From Krasilnikoviella flava (GTDB lineage: Bacteria > Actinomycetota > Actinomycetes > Actinomycetales > Cellulomonadaceae), in NCBI RefSeq assembly GCF_900167525.1, contig NZ_FUZQ01000001.1, positions 682,001 to 746,000 of the forward strand: a stretch of 64,000 nucleotides of DNA, in the 5' to 3' direction. Positions 36,601-45,601 of the stretch are shown piece by piece (within the stretch, counting starts at the first letter, position 1; each line of letters begins with the position of its first letter). The notes below the pieces were generated by a model. That model saw only the letters and a list, made by a program, of their open reading frames with translations. It ran no database searches and was not told the DNA's origin. The position numbers and the translations under genes were made by a program.

Positions 36601-37303
36601 GCCGGCCCTCGTCGTCGCGCCCGGCCCCGCCGCCGTCCTCCGGTCCGGTGTCGATCCGGTAGCCGACGCCGGGCACGGTGGCGATCACCCACGGTGCCCC
36701 GAGCCGCTTGCGCAGGGCGGAGACGGTGATGCGCACGGCGTTGGTGAACGGGTCGGCGTTCTCGTCCCACGCCCGCTCCAGCAGCTCCTCGGCGCTGACG
36801 ACACCACCCTCGGCCGCCACCAGCACCTCCAGGACGGCGAACTGCTTGCGCGTCAGCGCCACGTACCGGCCGTCCCGGTAGACCTCGCGGCGGAACGGGT
36901 CCACCCGCAGGCCCGCGACCTCCCGCACCGGCGGCCGGCTGTGCGCGCGCCGGCGGTCGAGGGCCCGCAGCCGTAGCACCAGCTCCCGGAGGGCGAAGGG
37001 CTTCGTGAGGTAGTCGTCGGCACCGAGCTCGAACCCGGACGCCTTGTCGTCGAGCCGGTCGGCGGCCGTGAGCATGAGGATCGGCATGCCGCTGCCGGAG
37101 GCCACGATGCTCGCGGCGATCTCGTCACCCGACCGCCCGGGGACGTCGCGGTCGAGCACGGCGATGTCGTAGGAGTTCACGCCCAGCAGGTCCATCGCCG
37201 TCTCGCCATCCCCCGCGACGTCCGCCGCGATCGCCTCGAGGCGCAACCCGTCCCGGACGGCCTCCGCCAGGTACGGCTCGTCCTCGACGATCAGCACGCG
37301 CAT
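36593..37303 (-). CDS. OmpR-family response regulator, VanR-like context
   Basis: A 236-residue regulator. Acidic pocket ED at 7-8, phospho-acceptor Asp51 (DIAVLDRDVPG), Lys101 (DYLTKPFALREL), and a winged-helix output domain with ALTRKQFAVLEVLVAAEG and the wing VPGVGYRID. A Gly/Asp-rich tail follows. It is the first gene of the minus-strand pair. The divergent control region (37304-37389) holds direct and inverted half-sites it could bind. Confidence 0.93.
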   Translation of the reverse strand: MRVLIVEDEPYLAEAVRDGLRLEAIAADVAGDGETAMDLLGVNSYDIAVLDRDVPGRSGDEIAASIVASGSGMPILMLTAADRLDDKASGFELGADDYLTKPFALRELVLRLRALDRRRAHSRPPVREVAGLRVDPFRREVYRDGRYVALTRKQFAVLEVLVAAEGGVVSAEELLERAWDENADPFTNAVRITVSALRKRLGAPWVIATVPGVGYRIDTGPEDGGGAGRDDEGRRG

Positions 37304-37327
37304 GCCTCGATGCTACGGAGCGGCACC

Positions 37328-37357
37328 TATCGCCCGCGTATCGAAGAGCGCATACGC
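37328..37357. promoter_or_regulatory. Candidate binding site for the VanR-like regulator
   Basis: TATCG occurs at 37328 and 37339, exactly 11 bp apart, as tandem OmpR-type half-sites are. An overlapping inverted repeat pairs GCGTAT (37336) with ATACGC (37352). It lies between the divergent regulator and carboxypeptidase starts. Confidence 0.45.
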
Positions 37358-37389
37358 CCCGGCAACGCCGCGCCTCGTCGACTGGGCAC

Positions 37390-38055
37390 ATGTCCCACCA
37401 CCGACCCGCTCCCCGGGCGGCCCGCCGGACCCGGCCCGCCGTCCTCGCCCTCCTGGCCGTCGTCGCCGTGCTCGGCCTCGCGGCCTGCCTGAGGTCGTCG
37501 CCCGCCCCGCCGGCCACCTCGTCGACCGGGCCGTCCACCTCGTCCACCGGTCCGGACGCGTCCCCCGTCACCCGGCCCGGGCGCGAGGGCGACGGACAGG
37601 ACGGGGAGGCCGACGGCCACGTGCCGGACGGCACCACAGTCTTCGCCGACGAGCTCCCCGCCGTCGCGAACCTCGACCCCGCGCTGCTCGCCGCGCTGCA
37701 GGCGGCCGCGACGGACGCCGAGCGCGACGGGGTCACGTTCTTCGTGAACAGCGGCTGGCGATCGCCGGGGTACCAGGAGCAGCTGCTGCGCGAGGCGGTC
37801 GCCCAGTACGGCTCCGCGGCGGAGGCCGCGCGCTGGGTCGCCACCGCGGACACGTCGTCGCACGTCTCGGGGGACGCCGTCGACCTGGCGCAGACGGGCG
37901 CCAGCCAGTGGCTGGCGGAGCACGGTGCCGCGTACGGGCTGTGCCAGGTCTACCGCAACGAGCCGTGGCACTACGAGCTGCGCGCGGACGCGGCCGGCCG
38001 CGGTTGCCCGGAGCCCTACGTCGACCCGTCGCAGGACCCGCGGCTGCAGCAGTGA
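37390..38055 (+). CDS. VanY-type D-alanyl-D-alanine carboxypeptidase lipoprotein
   Basis: A 221-residue exported enzyme. The N-terminus is Arg-rich, then hydrophobic, ending in the lipobox LGLAAC with Cys33 as lipidation site. After a Ser/Thr/Pro linker comes the peptidase M15B domain. It has SGWRSPGYQ, the zinc motif SSHVSGDAVDL (SxHxxGxAxD form) and EPWHYEL, giving the full His-Asp-His ligand set plus the catalytic Glu. It trims the terminal D-Ala of peptidoglycan stems outside the membrane. Divergent from the VanRS-like pair, which likely controls it. Confidence 0.92.
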   Translation: MSHHRPAPRAARRTRPAVLALLAVVAVLGLAACLRSSPAPPATSSTGPSTSSTGPDASPVTRPGREGDGQDGEADGHVPDGTTVFADELPAVANLDPALLAALQAAATDAERDGVTFFVNSGWRSPGYQEQLLREAVAQYGSAAEAARWVATADTSSHVSGDAVDLAQTGASQWLAEHGAAYGLCQVYRNEPWHYELRADAAGRGCPEPYVDPSQDPRLQQ

Positions 38056-38075
38056 GCGGCGCGCGGGGCCTGGGA

Positions 38076-38116
38076 CCTGCCGAGACCGATTGTCCTGGTC
38101 CCGGCAGGCTCAACCG
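38076..38116. repeat. Degenerate GGTCGAGCC element overlapping the ispF stop
   Basis: CCTGCCGAGACC pairs with GGTCCCGGCAGG. The right arm runs into GGTTGAGCCTG on the minus strand, whose TGA is the ispF stop codon. Confidence 0.6.
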
Positions 38117-38604
38117 GCGGCGACCGGCGCCACGAGCGCCGTGGCGATCGCGGCGACGCCCTCGCCCCGCCCCGTCAGCCCCAGCCCGTCCGTCGTCGTC
38201 GCGGAGAGGGACACCGGGGCCCCGGCCGCCGCGGTGAGCGCCGCCTCGGCCTCCGCCCGTCGCGGCCCGACCTTGGGTCGGTTCCCGATCACCTGCACGG
38301 CGACGTTCCCGATCTCGAAGCCCGCGGCGCGCACACGCCGGGCGGCCTCGGCCAGCAGCGTCGCGCCGGCGGCACCGGCCCACACGGGGTCGCTGGTGCC
38401 GAAGTGCGTGCCGAGGTCCCCGATCCCTGCTGCGGAGAAGAGCGCGTCGGCGGCGGCGTGCGCCGCGACGTCGGCATCCGAGTGACCGGCGAGCGGCCGC
38501 TCTCCCGGCCAGCGCAGGCCGCCCAGCCAGAGCTCGCGGTCCGAGCCCTCGGCGGCGTAGGCGTGCACGTCGACACCGAGGCCGGTGCGGGGCAGCGGGG
38601 TCAC
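38110..38604 (-). CDS. ispF: 2-C-methyl-D-erythritol 2,4-cyclodiphosphate synthase
   Basis: A 164-residue MEP-pathway enzyme making the cyclic diphosphate from CDP-ME-2-phosphate. Metal ligands are Asp12 and His14 ([10 protein letters not shown]) and His49 in [24 protein letters not shown] and [16 protein letters not shown] are also family motifs. The GTG start overlaps the ispD stop by 4 bp, so translation is coupled. The TGA stop lies in a palindromic repeat. Confidence 0.96.
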   Translation of the reverse strand: MTPLPRTGLGVDVHAYAAEGSDRELWLGGLRWPGERPLAGHSDADVAAHAAADALFSAAGIGDLGTHFGTSDPVWAGAAGATLLAEAARRVRAAGFEIGNVAVQVIGNRPKVGPRRAEAEAALTAAAGAPVSLSATTTDGLGLTGRGEGVAAIATALVAPVAAG

Positions 38605-39344
38605 GACTCCTCCTCGAGCAGCAGGCGGGCCACGAGCAGGTCCCGTTCGGTGGTGATCTTCATCGCCGCCTCTTCGCCCGCGACGACGTGCACGGCCTCG
38701 CCGAGAGCCTCGACCAGCCCGGCGTCGTCCGTCGCCGCCAGCCCCTCGGCCGACGCGCGGACCGCGCCCTGGGCGTGCGCACGCTCCAGGAGGGCGCGGT
38801 CGAAGCCCTGCGGGGTCTGGACGGCCCGCAGCAGCGCCCGGTCCGGGGTCTCGACGACGCGCTCGACGTCGGGCCCGCCCGCAGCGCCCGCACCGGCGGG
38901 CGAGGGCGGCGCGACCTGCTTCACGGTGTCCGTCACCGGCAGCCCGGGCACGACGGCGCGATGCCCGGCGCGCACGGCGGCGGCGACGCGGCGCACGAGG
39001 AGCGGCGGGGCGAGCGGGCGGGCGGCGTCGTGCACCAGGACCACGTCGTCGTCGGGGCCGGCGAGCGCGAGGCCGGTGGCGACGGACGCCTGCCGCGTGG
39101 CACCGCCTTCGACGACGCGCACCGGCACGTCCACGTGCGGGTCCTGCGCGACGACGTCGCGCACCGCCGTGTCGAGGCCGGCAGGGCACGTGACGACCAG
39201 CGCGTCGACGACGCCCGAGGAGGCGAGGCGGCGGGCGGCGTGGAGCACGAGGGGGAAACCGGCCAGTTCGACCAGGGCCTTGGGCAGGTCCCGACCGAGC
39301 CGGGTGCCGGACCCCGCGGCGGTCAGGATCGCGAGCGTCGTCAC
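38601..39344 (-). CDS. ispD: 2-C-methyl-D-erythritol 4-phosphate cytidylyltransferase
   Basis: A 247-residue enzyme that couples CTP to MEP in isoprenoid synthesis. The nucleotide-binding motif is [18 protein letters not shown] at the N-terminus, followed by [26 protein letters not shown] and [12 protein letters not shown]. It is followed directly by ispF (coupled) and preceded by carD, the common actinobacterial order. Confidence 0.96.
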   Translation of the reverse strand: MTTLAILTAAGSGTRLGRDLPKALVELAGFPLVLHAARRLASSGVVDALVVTCPAGLDTAVRDVVAQDPHVDVPVRVVEGGATRQASVATGLALAGPDDDVVLVHDAARPLAPPLLVRRVAAAVRAGHRAVVPGLPVTDTVKQVAPPSPAGAGAAGGPDVERVVETPDRALLRAVQTPQGFDRALLERAHAQGAVRASAEGLAATDDAGLVEALGEAVHVVAGEEAAMKITTERDLLVARLLLEEES

Positions 39345-39364
39345 GGCGTCACGGTACCGGAACG

Positions 39365-39404
39365 ACGACGGCGACCCTCGGCCGGAGCCGGGGGTCGCCG
39401 TCGT
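39365..39404 (-). terminator. Hairpin terminator after carD
   Basis: ACGACGGCGACCC pairs with GGGTCGCCGTCGT, between carD and ispD. It may reduce read-through from the strongly expressed carD into ispDF. Confidence 0.75.
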
Positions 39405-39423
39405 GCAGCGCTGGTGAGATGCC

Positions 39424-39906
39424 TCAGGAGGCGAGGACCTCGTCGATGATGGCGCCGGCCTTCTCCTCGTCGACGCCCTCGGCGAGCGCGACCTCGGACT
39501 CGAGGATCTGGCGAGCCTTCGCGAGCATGCGCTTCTCGCCGGCCGAGAGGCCGCGGTCGGCGTCGCGGCGCGACAGGTCGCGCACGACCTCGCCGACCTT
39601 GATCACGTCGCCGGACGCGAGCTTCTCGAGGTTCGCCTTGTACCGGCGCGACCAGTTGGTCGGTTCCTCGGTGTAGGGCGCGCGCAGCACCTCGAAGACG
39701 CGGTCCAGCCCCTGCTGGTCGACCACGTCGCGCACGCCGACGAGGTCGACGTTCTCCGCCGGGACCTCGATCGTCAAGTCGCCCTGGGCAACCTTGAGCT
39801 TGAGGTACATCTTCTCCTCGCCACGGATCTTCCGCGTCTTGATCTCCTCGATCAGCGCGGCGCCGTGATGCGGGTAGACAACCGTCTCGCCTACTGTGAA
39901 CGTCAT
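39424..39906 (-). CDS. carD: CarD-family RNA polymerase-binding transcription factor
   Basis: A 160-residue global regulator. The N-terminal RNAP-interaction (Tudor-like) domain starts [20 protein letters not shown]. The C-terminal helical DNA-binding domain includes [18 protein letters not shown], with the tryptophan that wedges the open-complex fork. It stabilises open complexes at housekeeping promoters. A TAAGAT -10 box lies about 28 nt upstream, with an AAAGGGGA ribosome site. Confidence 0.96.
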   Translation of the reverse strand: MTFTVGETVVYPHHGAALIEEIKTRKIRGEEKMYLKLKVAQGDLTIEVPAENVDLVGVRDVVDQQGLDRVFEVLRAPYTEEPTNWSRRYKANLEKLASGDVIKVGEVVRDLSRRDADRGLSAGEKRMLAKARQILESEVALAEGVDEEKAGAIIDEVLAS

Positions 39907-39934
39907 CTGCAGATGTCCCCTTTCCCAGTCGACG

Positions 39935-39940
39935 ATCTTA
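39935..39940 (-). promoter_or_regulatory. -10 box of carD
   Basis: TAAGAT on the minus strand, 28 nt before the carD ATG. The -35 is not clear. Confidence 0.55.
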
Positions 39941-40059
39941 TCACGTGACGGCCGACACTCCGGGTTCGCGACGCCCTTCACCGCTCCTCCTGGACCGATG
40001 TTTCCGCAGGTCAGAGGCCTGGGAGCGTACTCAGGGACGCAGCACTCACGAGGCCTCGT

Positions 40060-40065
40060 TAGGAT
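40060..40065 (+). promoter_or_regulatory. Candidate -10 box of the lipoprotein gene
   Basis: TAGGAT, 114 nt before the GTG at 40180. The leader between holds no clear structure. Otherwise the carD-lipoprotein gap is empty. Confidence 0.4.
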
Positions 40066-40179
40066 GTCTGCGGGCCCTCTGCAGGCCCGTCCCTCCCGCG
40101 CCCTCGGCACGAGAGACCCTGATGCCCCGCGCCCGCGCGCCACCCGCGCCCGCGAGCCGCCGCCTTCGAAGGAGAGCAC

Positions 40180-40671
40180 GTGTTCCGCTCCGCCCGCCCC
40201 GCACGAACCGTCGCCGCTGCCAGCGTCATGGCGGGCGCCCTGCTGCTGGCCGCCTGCTCCCCCACGATCACCACCAAGCCGTACGCCCCGTCGGACGGTG
40301 TGCGCGTCAACCTCACCGACCAGGTGCGCGGGATCAACCTCATGGTCGTCAGCGAGGGCGAGGGCGAGCCCGGCGCCGTGCTCGGCGCCCTCGCGAACGG
40401 CTCGTCCGAGGACGTCGACTTCGTGCTCGCCGCCGAGGGCGCCGAGCCGATCTCGCTCACCGTGCCCGCCGGCGGGACCGTCTACCTGAGCGCCGACCAG
40501 GAGGGCGACCAGGTCGTGGACGCGCAGTTCGGCTCGGTCGCCACCCACCCGGGCGGCGACCTCGACGCCACCCTCTCCGGCGCGGGCGTCGACGAGGACT
40601 TCTTCCTGCCCGTCATGGACGGCTCGCTCCCCGAGTACGCGGCCTTCGTGCCGAACACCTCGGCCCTCTGA
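40180..40671 (+). CDS. Putative lipoprotein of unknown function
   Basis: A 163-residue protein. The signal sequence ends in the lipobox LLLAAC, with Cys26 as lipid anchor and [17 protein letters not shown] after it. The mature part is acidic and beta-rich ([43 protein letters not shown]), looking like a small Ig/cupredoxin-like sandwich, but no metal-ligand set is evident. GGAGAG precedes the GTG start. Similar short lipoproteins occur near carD in actinobacteria. A strong bidirectional terminator separates it from pstB. Confidence 0.82.
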   Translation: MFRSARPARTVAAASVMAGALLLAACSPTITTKPYAPSDGVRVNLTDQVRGINLMVVSEGEGEPGAVLGALANGSSEDVDFVLAAEGAEPISLTVPAGGTVYLSADQEGDQVVDAQFGSVATHPGGDLDATLSGAGVDEDFFLPVMDGSLPEYAAFVPNTSAL

Positions 40672-40677
40672 GACGCG

Positions 40678-40720
40678 CGAAGGGGCGGGCCGCAGCGTGA
40701 TGCTGCGGCCCGCCCCTTCG
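40678..40720. terminator. Bidirectional terminator
   Basis: CGAAGGGGCGGGCCGCAGC and its exact complement form a 19-bp stem with a 5-nt loop, between the convergent lipoprotein and pstB genes. Confidence 0.92.
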
Positions 40721-40743
40721 TCGTCCCCGGCGTCAGCGGGTCG

Positions 40744-41523
40744 TCACCCGAAGCGGCCGGACACGTAGTCCTCGGTGGCCTGCTCGGCGGGCGTCGAGAA
40801 GATCGTCGACGTCTCGTTCATCTCGATGAGCCGGCCCGGCTTGCCCGTCCCCGCGATGTTGAAGAACGCCGTCCGGTCGCTGACGCGCGCCGCCTGCTGC
40901 ATGTTGTGGGTCACGATGACAATCGTGTAGTCCTGCTTCAGCTCCCCGATGAGGTCCTCGATCGCGAGGGTCGAGATCGGGTCGAGCGCGGAGCACGGCT
41001 CGTCCATGAGGAGCACCTGCGGGCGCACCGCGATGGCGCGGGCGATGCACAGGCGCTGCTGCTGCCCGCCCGAGAGGCTCGAGCCCGGGCGCTCCAGACG
41101 GTCCTTGACCTCGTTCCACAGATTGGCCCCGCGCAGCGAGCTCTCGACCAGCTCGTCGGCGTCCGACCTGCTGATGCGGTGGTTGTTGAGCTTCACGCCC
41201 GCGAGCACGTTGTCCCGGATGGACATGGTGGGGAACGGGTTGGGGCGCTGGAACACCATGCCCACGTTGCGGCGCACCGCCACCGGGTCGATGTCGTCCC
41301 CGTACAAGTCCACCCCCTCCATCTCCACGGTGCCCTCGACGCGGGCGCCCGGGATCACCTCGTGCATCCGGTTGAGCGTGCGCAGGAAGGTCGACTTGCC
41401 GCACCCGGACGGGCCGATGAACGCCGTCACCGACTTCGGGTCGATCGTCATCGACACGTCCTGCACGGCGAGGAAGTCGCCGTAGTAGATGTTCAGGTCC
41501 TTCACGTCGATGCGCTGTGCCAT
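40744..41523 (-). CDS. pstB: Phosphate ABC transporter ATPase
   Basis: A 259-residue ATPase of the high-affinity phosphate importer. Walker A is GPSGCGKST (37-45), [15 protein letters not shown] is PstB-specific, the Q-loop is in [13 protein letters not shown], the signature is LSGGQQQR, and Walker B is [12 protein letters not shown]. The end [13 protein letters not shown] is typical. Last gene of pstSCAB, 44 bp after pstA. Confidence 0.97.
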   Translation of the reverse strand: MAQRIDVKDLNIYYGDFLAVQDVSMTIDPKSVTAFIGPSGCGKSTFLRTLNRMHEVIPGARVEGTVEMEGVDLYGDDIDPVAVRRNVGMVFQRPNPFPTMSIRDNVLAGVKLNNHRISRSDADELVESSLRGANLWNEVKDRLERPGSSLSGGQQQRLCIARAIAVRPQVLLMDEPCSALDPISTLAIEDLIGELKQDYTIVIVTHNMQQAARVSDRTAFFNIAGTGKPGRLIEMNETSTIFSTPAEQATEDYVSGRFG

Positions 41524-41567
41524 CGTCTGTCTCTTTCTGGTGGGCTGCGGCGGGCGGCGGCTACGCG

Positions 41568-42527
41568 TCAGCGCAGCTTCGGGGAGAACCAGCGGTTCAC
41601 CAGCCGGCCGATGAGGTTGAGGGCGAGCACCAGGACGATCAGCACGAGCGCCGCGCCCCACGCGTTCTGGATCGCGATGTCCGCCACGCAGGAGGCGGAC
41701 TCGCCGCCCGGGCAGGTCGCCAGACCCTGGCTGTACTGACGGTAGGCGAAGACCGGGAGCGTCATCATCCGGCCCTCGAACGGGTCGAAGTTGATCGAGT
41801 CCGTGACGCCGACGGTCACGAGCAGCGGCGCCGTCTCGCCGATGACGCGGGCCACGGCGAGCAGGATGCCCGTCGTCAGGCCGGCGACCGACGTGCGGAG
41901 CACGACCTTGACGATCGTCAGCCACTTGGGCACGCCCAGCGCGTACGACGCCTCCCGCAGCTCGTGCGGCACCAGCTTGAGCATCTCCTCGCAGGAGCGG
42001 ACCACCACGGGGATCATCAGCACCGAGAGCGCGACGGCGCCGATGATGCCCATCCGCACGCCCGGCCCGAGGATCAGGGTGAACAGCGAGACCGCGAACA
42101 GGCCGGCCACGATCGAGGGGATGCCCGTCATGACGTCGACGAAGAACGTCACCGCACGGGCGAGCGCGCCCTTGCCGTACTCGACGAGGTAGATCGCGGC
42201 GAGCAGGCCCACGGGCACCGAGATCACCGTGGCCAGGGCCGTGATGATCAGCGTGCCCGCGATGGCGTGGTAGATGCCTCCGCTCGGGTCGCCGCCGAAG
42301 ATGTTGCGCATCGACAGGGTCAGGAAGTCCATGCTGATGCGGCCGGCGCCGTTGCTCAGCACCGTCCAGACGAGCGAGACGAGCGGCGCCATCGCCACGA
42401 CGAACGCGCCCCAGATCAGGACGGTCATCGTGCGGTCCTTGCGGCGCCGGGCGCCGTCGGCCCCGGTGAGCGCGGCCCGCGTGCGGGCGGTGGCGTCGGC
42501 GGGGTCCGGGACGGTGGTGGTGCTCAT
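41568..42527 (-). CDS. pstA: Phosphate ABC transporter permease PstA
   Basis: A 319-residue permease with about six TM helices. The N-terminal helix is [19 protein letters not shown], and the cytoplasmic EAA loop [17 protein letters not shown] contacts Pst[18 protein letters not shown] and [14 protein letters not shown] are conserved PstA segments. The ATG overlaps the pstC stop by 1 bp. Confidence 0.95.
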   Translation of the reverse strand: MSTTTVPDPADATARTRAALTGADGARRRKDRTMTVLIWGAFVVAMAPLVSLVWTVLSNGAGRISMDFLTLSMRNIFGGDPSGGIYHAIAGTLIITALATVISVPVGLLAAIYLVEYGKGALARAVTFFVDVMTGIPSIVAGLFAVSLFTLILGPGVRMGIIGAVALSVLMIPVVVRSCEEMLKLVPHELREASYALGVPKWLTIVKVVLRTSVAGLTTGILLAVARVIGETAPLLVTVGVTDSINFDPFEGRMMTLPVFAYRQYSQGLATCPGGESASCVADIAIQNAWGAALVLIVLVLALNLIGRLVNRWFSPKLR

Positions 42528-43519
42528 CAGTTGGCCCCCGAGAATTCCTTGCGGCGCGCCACGATCGCGCGCGCACCCATGTTGACGGCCAGCGTGATGA
42601 CGAACAGCACGAGGCCGGTGGCGATCAGCGTGTTCACCGCGAGGCCGCTCGCCTCCGGGAAGTCGAGGGCGATGTACGCGGCGATGGTCTGCTGCTGGGC
42701 GCTGTCGAGGATCTTGAACGAGTACAGGAACCCGGGCGACAGGATCATGAGCACGGCCATCGTCTCGCCGAGCGCACGGCCCAGGCCCAGCATCGCGGCC
42801 GAGATCACGCCGGACCGGCCGAACGGCAGGACGGCGGTGCGGACCATCTCCCACCGGGTGGCGCCCAGCGCGAGCGCGGCCTCCTCGTGGAGCTTCGGCG
42901 TCTGCAGGAAGACCTCGCGGGCGACGGCGGTGATGATCGGCAGGATCATCACGGCGAGGACCACCGCGACGGTCGCGAGCACGCGGGACGTCGGCGAGAC
43001 GGGCCCGGCGAAGAGCGGGAACCAGCCGAGCCACGAGCCCAGCCACTCCCACACGGGCAGGGCGGCGGGGCCGAGCACGAAGATGCCCCACAGGCCGTAG
43101 ATGACCGACGGGACGGCCGCCAGCAGGTCCACCAGGTAGCCGAGCACCTGGGCCAGCCGCCGCGGCGCGTAGTGCGAGATGAACAGCGCGATCCCCATCG
43201 CGACCGGCGTCGCGAGCGCCAGGGCGAGCGCCGCCGCGAGCAGCGTGCCGAACACCAGCGGTCCGACGTACTCGAGCAGCGACGTGTCGTCGGGGTAGCG
43301 CGGCACCGACGCCGCCAGCTCGTCCGACCCGGCGGTCAGGGCGGGCCACGCCTGCTGCAGCAGGAACACCGCGACAGCGGCCAGCACCGCCAGGATCAGG
43401 ACGCCGGCGCCGACGGCGACCCAGCGGAAGGCCCGGTTGAGGCCGCGGTCGGTGGTCCTCCGGCGTCGGCGTGGTCGACCCGGCGCCCGCTCGGGGGGCG
43501 GGCTGACGGTGGTGGTCAC
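42527..43519 (-). CDS. pstC: Phosphate ABC transporter permease PstC
   Basis: A 330-residue permease with a basic Arg-rich cytoplasmic N-terminus and about six TM helices. Characteristic segments are [18 protein letters not shown], the EAA loop [19 protein letters not shown], and [15 protein letters not shown]. It pairs with PstA to form the channel. A 117-bp gap with palindromic repeats separates it from pstS, so pstS may be expressed in excess. Confidence 0.95.
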   Translation of the reverse strand: MTTTVSPPPERAPGRPRRRRRTTDRGLNRAFRWVAVGAGVLILAVLAAVAVFLLQQAWPALTAGSDELAASVPRYPDDTSLLEYVGPLVFGTLLAAALALALATPVAMGIALFISHYAPRRLAQVLGYLVDLLAAVPSVIYGLWGIFVLGPAALPVWEWLGSWLGWFPLFAGPVSPTSRVLATVAVVLAVMILPIITAVAREVFLQTPKLHEEAALALGATRWEMVRTAVLPFGRSGVISAAMLGLGRALGETMAVLMILSPGFLYSFKILDSAQQQTIAAYIALDFPEASGLAVNTLIATGLVLFVITLAVNMGARAIVARRKEFSGAN

Positions 43520-43554
43520 TCGTGCTCCTCGTCTGACTGCTGTGGTTGCTCCGC

Positions 43555-43630
43555 CGGCCGAGCCTGTCGGAACCCGGCGATGCGGTTCCGACAGGCTCGA
43601 CCAGCGGGTCTCGACAGGCTCGGCCTGCGG
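43555..43630. repeat. GGTCGAGCC element, composite copy between pstS and pstC
   Basis: GAGCCTGTCGGAACC pairs with GGTTCCGACAGGCTC, followed by an extra arm, GGTCTCGACAGGCTCGGCC. Located within the pst operon, it could cause partial termination or protect the pstS mRNA 3' end. Confidence 0.75.
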
Positions 43631-43636
43631 GCGGGG

Positions 43637-44746
43637 TCAGCCGGCCGTGATCGCCTCGATCGACGGCAGGACCGCGTCGCGGATGTCGGCCGACAGCGGG
43701 GCGGAGCCCGCGGCGTCGGCGGCCACCTGCTGGCCGTCCTCGCTCACGAGGTAGGACATGTAGCCCTTGACCAGGTCCGCCTGCGCCTGGTCCGCGTAGG
43801 TGCCGCAGGCCAGGAGGTAGGAGACCAGGACCACGGGGTAGGTGCCGGCGACGTCGCGCTTCAGCTCGATCGAGTAGACGCCGTCCGCGGTGCCCTCGGC
43901 CCGCGGCGACTGCGCGACGACCTCGGCGGCCGCCTCGGCGCTGAACGGCACGAACTCGTCGCCCACGCCGACGGCCACCGTGCCCAGGTCGGAGATCTGG
44001 GAGGCGTCGGCATAGGTGATGGTGCCCTCGCCGGACTGCGCGGCGGAGACCACGCCGGAGGTGCCCTGTGCCGACTCCTGGCCCTCGATCGGCCACACGC
44101 CCTCGGGCTCGTGGTCCCACGCGTCGGGGGCGGCCTCGTGCAGGTAGGCCTGGAAGTTCTCGGTGGTGCCCGAGTCGTCGGAGCGGTGCACGACAGTGAT
44201 CGGGGCGTCCGGCAGCTCGGCGTCCGGGTTGTCAGCCGCGATCGCGTCGTCGTTCCAGGTGGTGATCTCGCCCGAGAAGATGCCTGCGATGACCTCCGGC
44301 TTGAGGTTCAGCGCGTCGACGCCCTCGAGATTGAAGGCCACGGCGATCGGGCTCACGTAGCCCGGGAACTCGATGACGCCGCCCGTGCCGCACTGGGCCT
44401 CGGCCGCCGTCATCTCGTCCTCGTCCAGGGCGGCGTCGGAGCCGGCGAAGGCGTACGAGCCGTCGGTGAAGCCGGTGCGGCCGCCGCCGGAGCCGACGGG
44501 GTCGTAGTTGACGGTGACGTCGGGGTTGGCCGTCTGGAAGCCGGCGCGCCACGCCTCCTGGGCGGACTCCTGCGAGGAGGCGCCGCCACCGCTGAGCTCG
44601 CCCGAGAGGGTCGAGCCACCCTCCTGCGAACCACCGGTCGACTCCGCGCCCGGCGCGGCCGGGTCCGAGCCGCATGCGGCGAGGGTCAGGGCCAGCGCGC
44701 CGACCGCCACGGCGGATCCAGCACGGGTGAATCGGCTGAGCTTCAC
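43637..44746 (-). CDS. pstS: Phosphate-binding lipoprotein PstS
   Basis: A 369-residue extracytoplasmic phosphate receptor. The signal ends in the lipobox LTLAAC (Cys25), then comes a Gly/Ser linker. Phosphate-contact motifs are LSGGGASSQ, GSGGGRTGFTDGSYAFAGSD, and VHRSDDSGTTENFQAYL. I chose the GTG at 44746 (VKLSRFTRAG) for its signal-peptide shape; ATGs at 44758 and 44767 are in frame. First gene of pstSCAB; a PHO box lies about 100 bp upstream. Confidence 0.95.
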   Translation of the reverse strand: MKLSRFTRAGSAVAVGALALTLAACGSDPAAPGAESTGGSQEGGSTLSGELSGGGASSQESAQEAWRAGFQTANPDVTVNYDPVGSGGGRTGFTDGSYAFAGSDAALDEDEMTAAEAQCGTGGVIEFPGYVSPIAVAFNLEGVDALNLKPEVIAGIFSGEITTWNDDAIAADNPDAELPDAPITVVHRSDDSGTTENFQAYLHEAAPDAWDHEPEGVWPIEGQESAQGTSGVVSAAQSGEGTITYADASQISDLGTVAVGVGDEFVPFSAEAAAEVVAQSPRAEGTADGVYSIELKRDVAGTYPVVLVSYLLACGTYADQAQADLVKGYMSYLVSEDGQQVAADAAGSAPLSADIRDAVLPSIEAITAG

Positions 44747-44842
44747 GTCTCGTTCCATCCTGTTCACACGGGGTGGCGCCGGCGAAGTACCGGCGTTCGT
44801 CGGGAACGCTAGGCACGCAAGGTGGCCCGGGCCCCAGGAGCA

Positions 44843-44860
44843 GGTGAACGAGGGGTGAAC
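44843..44860 (-). promoter_or_regulatory. PHO box upstream of pstS
   Basis: On the minus strand GTTCACC occurs twice, spaced exactly 11 bp, the direct-repeat design bound by PhoP/RegX3-type regulators in actinobacteria. The regX3 gene starts the next minus-strand unit upstream and ends at 44885. Confidence 0.85.
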
Positions 44861-44884
44861 AGTGCGGGTCCCTGCCGAGACAGG

Positions 44885-45601
44885 TCAGGCGGGTTCGTCG
44901 GCGAGCTTGTAGCCGAGGCCGCGGACGGTCAGCAGGAGCTCCGGCGAGCCCGGGTCGGTCTCGATCTTGGAGCGGATCCGCTTCACGTGAACGTCGAGCG
45001 TCTTCGTGTCACCCACGTAGTCCGCGCCCCACACCCGGTCGATGAGCTGCCCGCGGGTGAGCACCCGGCCGGCGTTGCGCAGCAACAGCTCCAGCAGGTC
45101 GAACTCCTTGAGCGGCAGCGACACCGCGTCGCCGCCCACGGTCACGGTGTGCCGCTCGACGTCCATGCGCACGGGGCCGACCTGGAGCACCGGCTCGCCG
45201 TCGTCGTCGTGCCCGTTCGAGGCCGCCTCGGGCGCTGCCGGGCCGCGCCGGCGCATCACCGCGCGCATGCGCGCCAGCAGCTCGCGGAAGGAGTACGGCT
45301 TCGTGACATAGTCGTCGGCGCCCAGCTCGAGGCCCACCACCTTGTCGATCTCCGAGTCCTTGGCCGTGAGCATGATGACGGGCACGTCACCGCGCTGCCG
45401 CAGCTCACGGCACACCTCCGTGCCGGACAGGCCGGGCAACATGAGGTCGAGCAGCACCAGGTCCGCGCCGCCGTCGTCATAGGCGGCCAGCGCGTCGACC
45501 CCGTTCGAGGCCTCCACGACCTCGAACCCCTCGCGGGTGAGCTGATATGTCAGGGGGTCCCGATAGGACTCCTCGTCCTCGACCACCAGGATGCGCGTCA
45601 C
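44885..45601 (-). CDS. regX3: RegX3-type phosphate response regulator
   Basis: A 238-residue OmpR-family regulator. Receiver: acidic DEE (9-11), Asp52 (LVLLDLMLPG), and the TAKD and YVTKPYSF motifs. Output: LKEFDLLELLLRNAGRVLTRG, then DVHVKRIRSKIE and RGLGYKL. It activates phosphate-starvation genes, probably through the PHO boxes at 44843 and 46924. Its ATG overlaps the senX3 stop by 4 bp. Confidence 0.94.
   Translation of the reverse strand: MTRILVVEDEESYRDPLTYQLTREGFEVVEASNGVDALAAYDDGGADLVLLDLMLPGLSGTEVCRELRQRGDVPVIMLTAKDSEIDKVVGLELGADDYVTKPYSFRELLARMRAVMRRRGPAAPEAASNGHDDDGEPVLQVGPVRMDVERHTVTVGGDAVSLPLKEFDLLELLLRNAGRVLTRGQLIDRVWGADYVGDTKTLDVHVKRIRSKIETDPGSPELLLTVRGLGYKLADEPA

Noticed and set aside
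33196..36729. A 1177-codon plus-strand frame
   Set aside because: It spans four real genes on both strands and has no recognisable domain.
35503..38055. Glycopeptide-resistance (van) cluster
   Set aside because: Only the regulator pair and a carboxypeptidase are present. vanH, vanA and vanX are absent, so resistance is not supported.
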